From Deltaproteobacteria bacterium (GTDB lineage Bacteria > Myxococcota_A > UBA9160 > UBA4427): DNA of 9,250 nucleotides. Of this stretch, positions 6,207 to 9,250 are shown piece by piece. Position numbers and translations under genes: made by a program. The notes below the pieces were generated by a model. It was given only the letters and a program-made list of their open reading frames with translations, ran no database searches and was not told where the DNA came from. The stretch lies in the NCBI GenBank assembly GCA_011051925.1, contig DRKE01000344.1, positions 1 to 9,250 of the forward strand. The letters run 5' to 3'. Each line of letters opens with the position of its first letter. Positions within the stretch are counted from its first letter, which is position 1.

Positions 6207-8885
6207 ATGAAAACGACCCATCGGACCCTGTCCAACGGCCTGACGATCCTGTTGCGGGAGAGCCATCGCTCGCCCGTCGTCGAACTGCAGATCTGGGCCC
6301 ACGTCGGATCCGCCGACGAGCGGCCCGGCGAAGAGGGTCTCGCCCATTTCCACGAACACATGCTCTTCAAGGGAACCGGGCGACGCGCCGTGGGGGAGAT
6401 CGCGGGCGAGGTCGAGGGGCTCGGTGGCCATATCAACGCCTATACCTCCTTCGACTCGACGGTCTATCACGCGACCCTGCCCGCCCATGCCTGGCGCGAG
6501 GGACTCGACGTGCTGACCGACGCGGTCCGCGACTCGATCTTCGACGCGGACGAGATCGCACGGGAGCGCGAAGTGGTTCTCGAGGAGATCCGGCGCTCGG
6601 ACGATACCCCCGCCCACGTGTTGGGCGAACTCGCCTTTCACGAATCCTTCCCCTCCCACCCCTACGGACTGCCGATCCTCGGTCCCGCGTCCAACGTGGC
6701 CCGCTTCGATCGCGCGCAGGTCCGAAGTTTCTTCGAGCGGTGGTATACACCGGACAACATGCTGGTCGTCGCCGTCGGCGACTTCGATTCGGAGGAGGTC
6801 GCCGACGAGATCGAGAGACTCTGGGCCTCCGCGAAAAGCGGAAAGACCCGGCGCAAGCGACGCGACGAACCCGCTCCCGATGCACTTCGCGTCCGTGTCC
6901 TGCGAAGGCCCTTCGAGGGCCATCGGGTCGATCTTTCGTGGCCGGCCTGCTCGTTTCGGGATCGCGATGCCACCCATCTCGATCTGCTGGCCTACGTCCT
7001 CGGCGAATGCGATTCGAGCCGGCTGATCCAGCGGATCCGGGAAGGCGAGGCGCTCGTCGATCGCATCGATGCCGGTGCCTATACGCCTCTCGACCGGGGA
7101 CTCTTCAGCATCAGCTTCGAGACCGACGCGAAGCGCGTCCTCGAGGCGACCCGCCGGATCGTCGAAGAAACGAACCGGCTGCGCTTCGAGCCGGTCTCGG
7201 ACGAGGAACTCGAACGTGCGCGGATCAACTTCCTGGCGAGCGAGCAGTTCGACCGCGAGAGCGTGTCGGGGGTCGCGTCGAAGATCGGCAGCTTCGAAGC
7301 CATCGGCGGTGGCTGGCACCATGAGGCCCGGGCCCTCGAAACCCTCCGGTCGGCCACGCCCGACGATCTCCTGCGGGTGGCACGGGAATACCTGAAGCCG
7401 GAGGCCCTGACCCTCGCCGCGCTGCTCCCCGAATCGACCGACGAAAAGCTCGACGAGGCGGCTTTCGCCCGGGCCGTCGAAGCCGGGGTGGTCGCCGCCT
7501 CCAGGTCGAGCGGCGCGTCACCCGGGAGGGGAATCGCAGAGCCCGCCTGCGAGGAGGAGATCCAGGCGCCTTCGAAGGCCGGCGCGAGCAGTTGCCGGAA
7601 TACGAAAGGGATCGGCCGGCTGCGCTTCGGTCCGATGCGGCCTGCAGCGGATGGCGCCGGTGAACGCCTCGACGCGCGCCTTCCGAGCGGGCTCGATCTG
7701 CATGTCCTTCGCCGGCCGGAGGTCCCCGTCGTCTCGGTCCGCCTGGCCAGCCTGGGCGGCCTGCTCTCGGAGGATGGGTCGCGGTCTGGCCTCAGCCGGT
7801 TTCTCGCTGCCATGTGGACGCGGGGAACCCGCACGCGAACCGCGGCGCGCTTTGCCGAAGAGGCGGAAGCGTTGGCCGCCGACATCGATGGCTATTCCGG
7901 CCGGAACTCGATCGGCATCACCCTCGATTGCCTGAGCGAGAGTCTCGAAGCGGCCTTCGGTCTTTTTTCCGAGGCCGTTCTCGATCCGCGCCTCGACCCG
8001 GAAGAGATCGAGCGCGAACGACGGGAGACCCTCGCGGCGCTCGGGCGGCGCGAGGACCAGCTCGGCCAACAAGCCTTCCGGCTCTTCGCGAGAACGGAGT
8101 TCGAACGGCATCCCTACCGCCTGACGATCCTCGGGGAGCCCGAGTCCGTCGCCACTTTTTCCGCGGAGGACCTCGTCGCCCATTCGCGGAGACTGCTGCG
8201 AGCCGATCGCTCGGCGATCGCCGTCGTCGGCGACATCGATCCCGAGGTCGTGGCACGGCTCGTCGAAGACCATTTCGGGGGTTTCGGAGCCGCAGAAACG
8301 GGCTTCGCACTCCCCGTCGAGGAGGAGCGGGGCGTCGGCATCCGGGAATCCGAGCTGATCAAGAATCGGGCCCAGGCCCATCTCGTGGTCGGATTTCGCG
8401 GGATCACCCTCGCGGATTCCGATCGGGCTGCCCTCGAATTGATCTCGCAGATGCTGACCGGCCAGGGCGGTCGCCTTTTTCTCGAGTTGCGTGATCGACA
8501 GAGCCTCGCCTACACGGTTTCGGCCTCGAACATGGAAGGCCTCGCACCCGGCACCTTCACGATCTACATCGCGACCGCACCCGAGAAGATCGAACGCGCC
8601 CGGACCGGGATCTTCGAGGAGATCGATCGGCTCGTTTCAGAAGTGCCGAGCGCGAAGGAACTCGAACACGCGATCCGTTTCGGAACCGGCAGTTTCGCGA
8701 TCGGTTCCCAGCGCAACCATGCGCGGGCCGCGCACATCGCGCTCGATTCCATCTACGGTCTCGGCCCGGACCATTCCGAACGCTATCCCGAGGAACTCGC
8801 CCGGGTCACACCCGAAGACGTGCTTCGCGTGGCCCAACGGGTGTTCCGACCCGACGCCCATACGATCAGCAGCGTTCATCCATAG
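6207..8885 (+). CDS. M16 family metallopeptidase, two-domain (insulinase/processing-peptidase type)
   Basis: M16 enzymes are zinc peptidases that enclose unfolded peptides in a clam-shell of two homologous halves. This 892-residue protein has both halves fused. The N-terminal half (about 1-430) has the inverted zinc motif HFHEH (47-51) in the context GLAHFHEHMLFKGT, with the distal glutamate in VVLEEI (Glu126/127). The C-terminal half (about 487-892) has the same fold but the aligned segment GLSRFLAAMWTRGT lacks all the zinc ligands. It retains the RDRQSLAYTV motif (around residue 762), which in this family helps bind substrate. So one active and one inactive domain, as in other fused M16 proteins. 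A linker of about 55 residues rich in Ser, Ala, Gly and Arg joins them. I see no signal peptide or membrane segment, so a cytoplasmic location is likely. The start is uncertain: ATG 6207 fits the family but has no clear ribosome-binding site, while ATG 6150 has GAGGA upstream and would add 19 residues. Substrate unknown. Confidence 0.92.
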   Translation: MKTTHRTLSNGLTILLRESHRSPVVELQIWAHVGSADERPGEEGLAHFHEHMLFKGTGRRAVGEIAGEVEGLGGHINAYTSFDSTVYHATLPAHAWREGLDVLTDAVRDSIFDADEIAREREVVLEEIRRSDDTPAHVLGELAFHESFPSHPYGLPILGPASNVARFDRAQVRSFFERWYTPDNMLVVAVGDFDSEEVADEIERLWASAKSGKTRRKRRDEPAPDALRVRVLRRPFEGHRVDLSWPACSFRDRDATHLDLLAYVLGECDSSRLIQRIREGEALVDRIDAGAYTPLDRGLFSISFETDAKRVLEATRRIVEETNRLRFEPVSDEELERARINFLASEQFDRESVSGVASKIGSFEAIGGGWHHEARALETLRSATPDDLLRVAREYLKPEALTLAALLPESTDEKLDEAAFARAVEAGVVAASRSSGASPGRGIAEPACEEEIQAPSKAGASSCRNTKGIGRLRFGPMRPAADGAGERLDARLPSGLDLHVLRRPEVPVVSVRLASLGGLLSEDGSRSGLSRFLAAMWTRGTRTRTAARFAEEAEALAADIDGYSGRNSIGITLDCLSESLEAAFGLFSEAVLDPRLDPEEIERERRETLAALGRREDQLGQQAFRLFARTEFERHPYRLTILGEPESVATFSAEDLVAHSRRLLRADRSAIAVVGDIDPEVVARLVEDHFGGFGAAETGFALPVEEERGVGIRESELIKNRAQAHLVVGFRGITLADSDRAALELISQMLTGQGGRLFLELRDRQSLAYTVSASNMEGLAPGTFTIYIATAPEKIERARTGIFEEIDRLVSEVPSAKELEHAIRFGTGSFAIGSQRNHARAAHIALDSIYGLGPDHSERYPEELARVTPEDVLRVAQRVFRPDAHTISSVHP

Positions 8886-8890
8886 TCGAT

Positions 8891-8922
8891 CGGCCGGGCA
8901 TCCGTCGTCCGAGGTCCGGCCG
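8891..8922 (+). terminator. Possible terminator hairpin of the M16 peptidase gene
   Basis: Perfect 7-bp GC-only arms CGGCCGG (8891-8897) and CCGGCCG (8916-8922) flank an 18-base loop, beginning five bases after the stop codon. There is no run of T after it, so it is not a textbook intrinsic terminator. It may serve as a 3'-end stabiliser or a weak terminator. Confidence 0.35.
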
Positions 8923-8975
8923 GGCTCCGTCGGCATCTGGCACCCGATGCGGCGAACAGGGCCGGGACCGGGCGC

Positions 8976-8990
8976 GGAGCCCGGGGCTCC
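8976..8990 (-). terminator. Possible terminator hairpin of the gamma-glutamyltransferase gene
   Basis: GGAGCC and GGCTCC form a perfect 6-bp stem with a three-base loop, 23 bases downstream of the transferase stop codon on its strand. Flanking CCGGG/CCCGG sequence could lengthen the structure. There is no T run on either side, so termination is inferred from position only. Confidence 0.35.
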
Positions 8991-9013
8991 CGGGCCAGCG
9001 AGGAACCGCCGGT

Positions 9014-9250
9014 CTAGCGCGCTTCCCCACGCGGATCGATCCGATCCACCCCGACCGCCGCCCCATCGGTCCGGGGATCGGAACCGCCCAGGGCGCGCCC
9101 GGTCTTCGGATCGATCACGATCACCTCGGCGGCCGACCAGGGGCGCGGACTCCGCTCGACGACATGGCCCCGTGCCTCGAGCGCCGCGATCACTTCGTCC
9201 GCGAATTCCGGCTCGACGCGCAGTACGTCCGGTTCCCATTGATGATGGAA
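9014..9250 (-). CDS. Gamma-glutamyltransferase (glutathione hydrolase), C-terminal end, cut by window edge
   Basis: Gamma-glutamyltransferases hydrolyse glutathione or transfer its gamma-glutamyl group to amino acids. Most bacterial forms are exported and self-cleave into two subunits. Only the last 78 residues are in the window. They open with FHHQWEPDVLRVEP, which matches the small-subunit motif typified by HHQWLPD in this family. They continue with VIDPKTGRALGGSDPRTDGAAVG, the usual region close to the C-terminus. The frame is open from the right edge to TAG at 9016-9014. The catalytic threonine and any signal peptide lie outside the window, so activity and localisation cannot be judged. 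The gene converges on the M16 peptidase and appears unrelated to the chaperone operon. Identification rests on these two motifs. Confidence 0.88.
   Translation of the reverse strand, partial: FHHQWEPDVLRVEPEFADEVIAALEARGHVVERSPRPWSAAEVIVIDPKTGRALGGSDPRTDGAAVGVDRIDPRGEAR

Larger units (their letters stand above)
8886..9013. other. Convergent intergenic region with two hairpins and a direct repeat
   Basis: This 128-bp gap lies between the converging ends of the M16 peptidase and the gamma-glutamyltransferase. It contains one inverted repeat just after each stop codon and an imperfect direct repeat (8891-8907 and 8917-8932, differing by a one-base indel). No open reading frame of interest or promoter is visible. 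Confidence 0.6.

Noticed and set aside
6029..6436. N-terminal extension of hemW to an ATG at 6436
   Set aside because: The extra 136 residues have no HemW similarity and run antisense to the peptidase zinc-motif region. ATG 6028 has a good ribosome-binding site.
6066..7322. A 418-residue open frame on the minus strand inside the M16 peptidase gene
   Set aside because: It mirrors a clearly coding gene with conserved motifs, has no family features of its own, and long antisense frames are expected at this GC content.

Overview
The window comes from a high-GC bacterial chromosome and is dominated by a classic heat-shock chaperone cluster. On the minus strand, in transcription order, lie hemW, hrcA, grpE, dnaK and dnaJ (cut by the left edge). 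This order is familiar from Bacillus-type genomes and from several deltaproteobacterial lineages. With the high GC content, the two-domain M16 peptidase and the gamma-glutamyltransferase, it suggests a deltaproteobacterial or Myxococcota-like organism. That placement is an inference and is weak.

Layout. Positions 1-708 (-): dnaJ, N-terminal 236 residues. 789-2636 (-): dnaK. 2699-3403 (-): grpE. 3450-4661 (-): hrcA. 4662-4753: a short gap with a good sigma70-type promoter (TTGACG, 17 bp, TATAGG) whose spacer contains nine consecutive G. 4754-6028 (-): hemW. 6029-6206: divergent intergenic region. 6207-8885 (+): a two-domain M16 metallopeptidase. 8886-9013: convergent intergenic region with hairpins and a short direct repeat. 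9014-9250 (-): the C-terminal end of a gamma-glutamyltransferase, cut by the right edge.

How the genes work together. DnaK is the Hsp70 ATPase, DnaJ delivers substrates and stimulates hydrolysis, GrpE exchanges nucleotide, and HrcA is the family repressor of such operons. HemW is a radical-SAM protein involved in haem handling and sits upstream of hrcA by conserved synteny. The M16 peptidase and gamma-glutamyltransferase are separate transcription units with no obvious link to the chaperones.

Most of the window is ordinary housekeeping DNA, and I found no undescribed multi-gene system. The points worth a second look are regulatory. No recognisable CIRCE operator lies before hrcA. The hrcA promoter has a slippage-prone G9 spacer and an inverted repeat around its -10. 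The grpE-dnaK junction can fold over the dnaK ribosome-binding site. HrcA itself carries an insertion of about 35 residues that begins with a perfect 12-bp tandem duplication. There is no stretch over 300 bases without a gene, and I saw no tRNA, rRNA, CRISPR array or insertion sequence.
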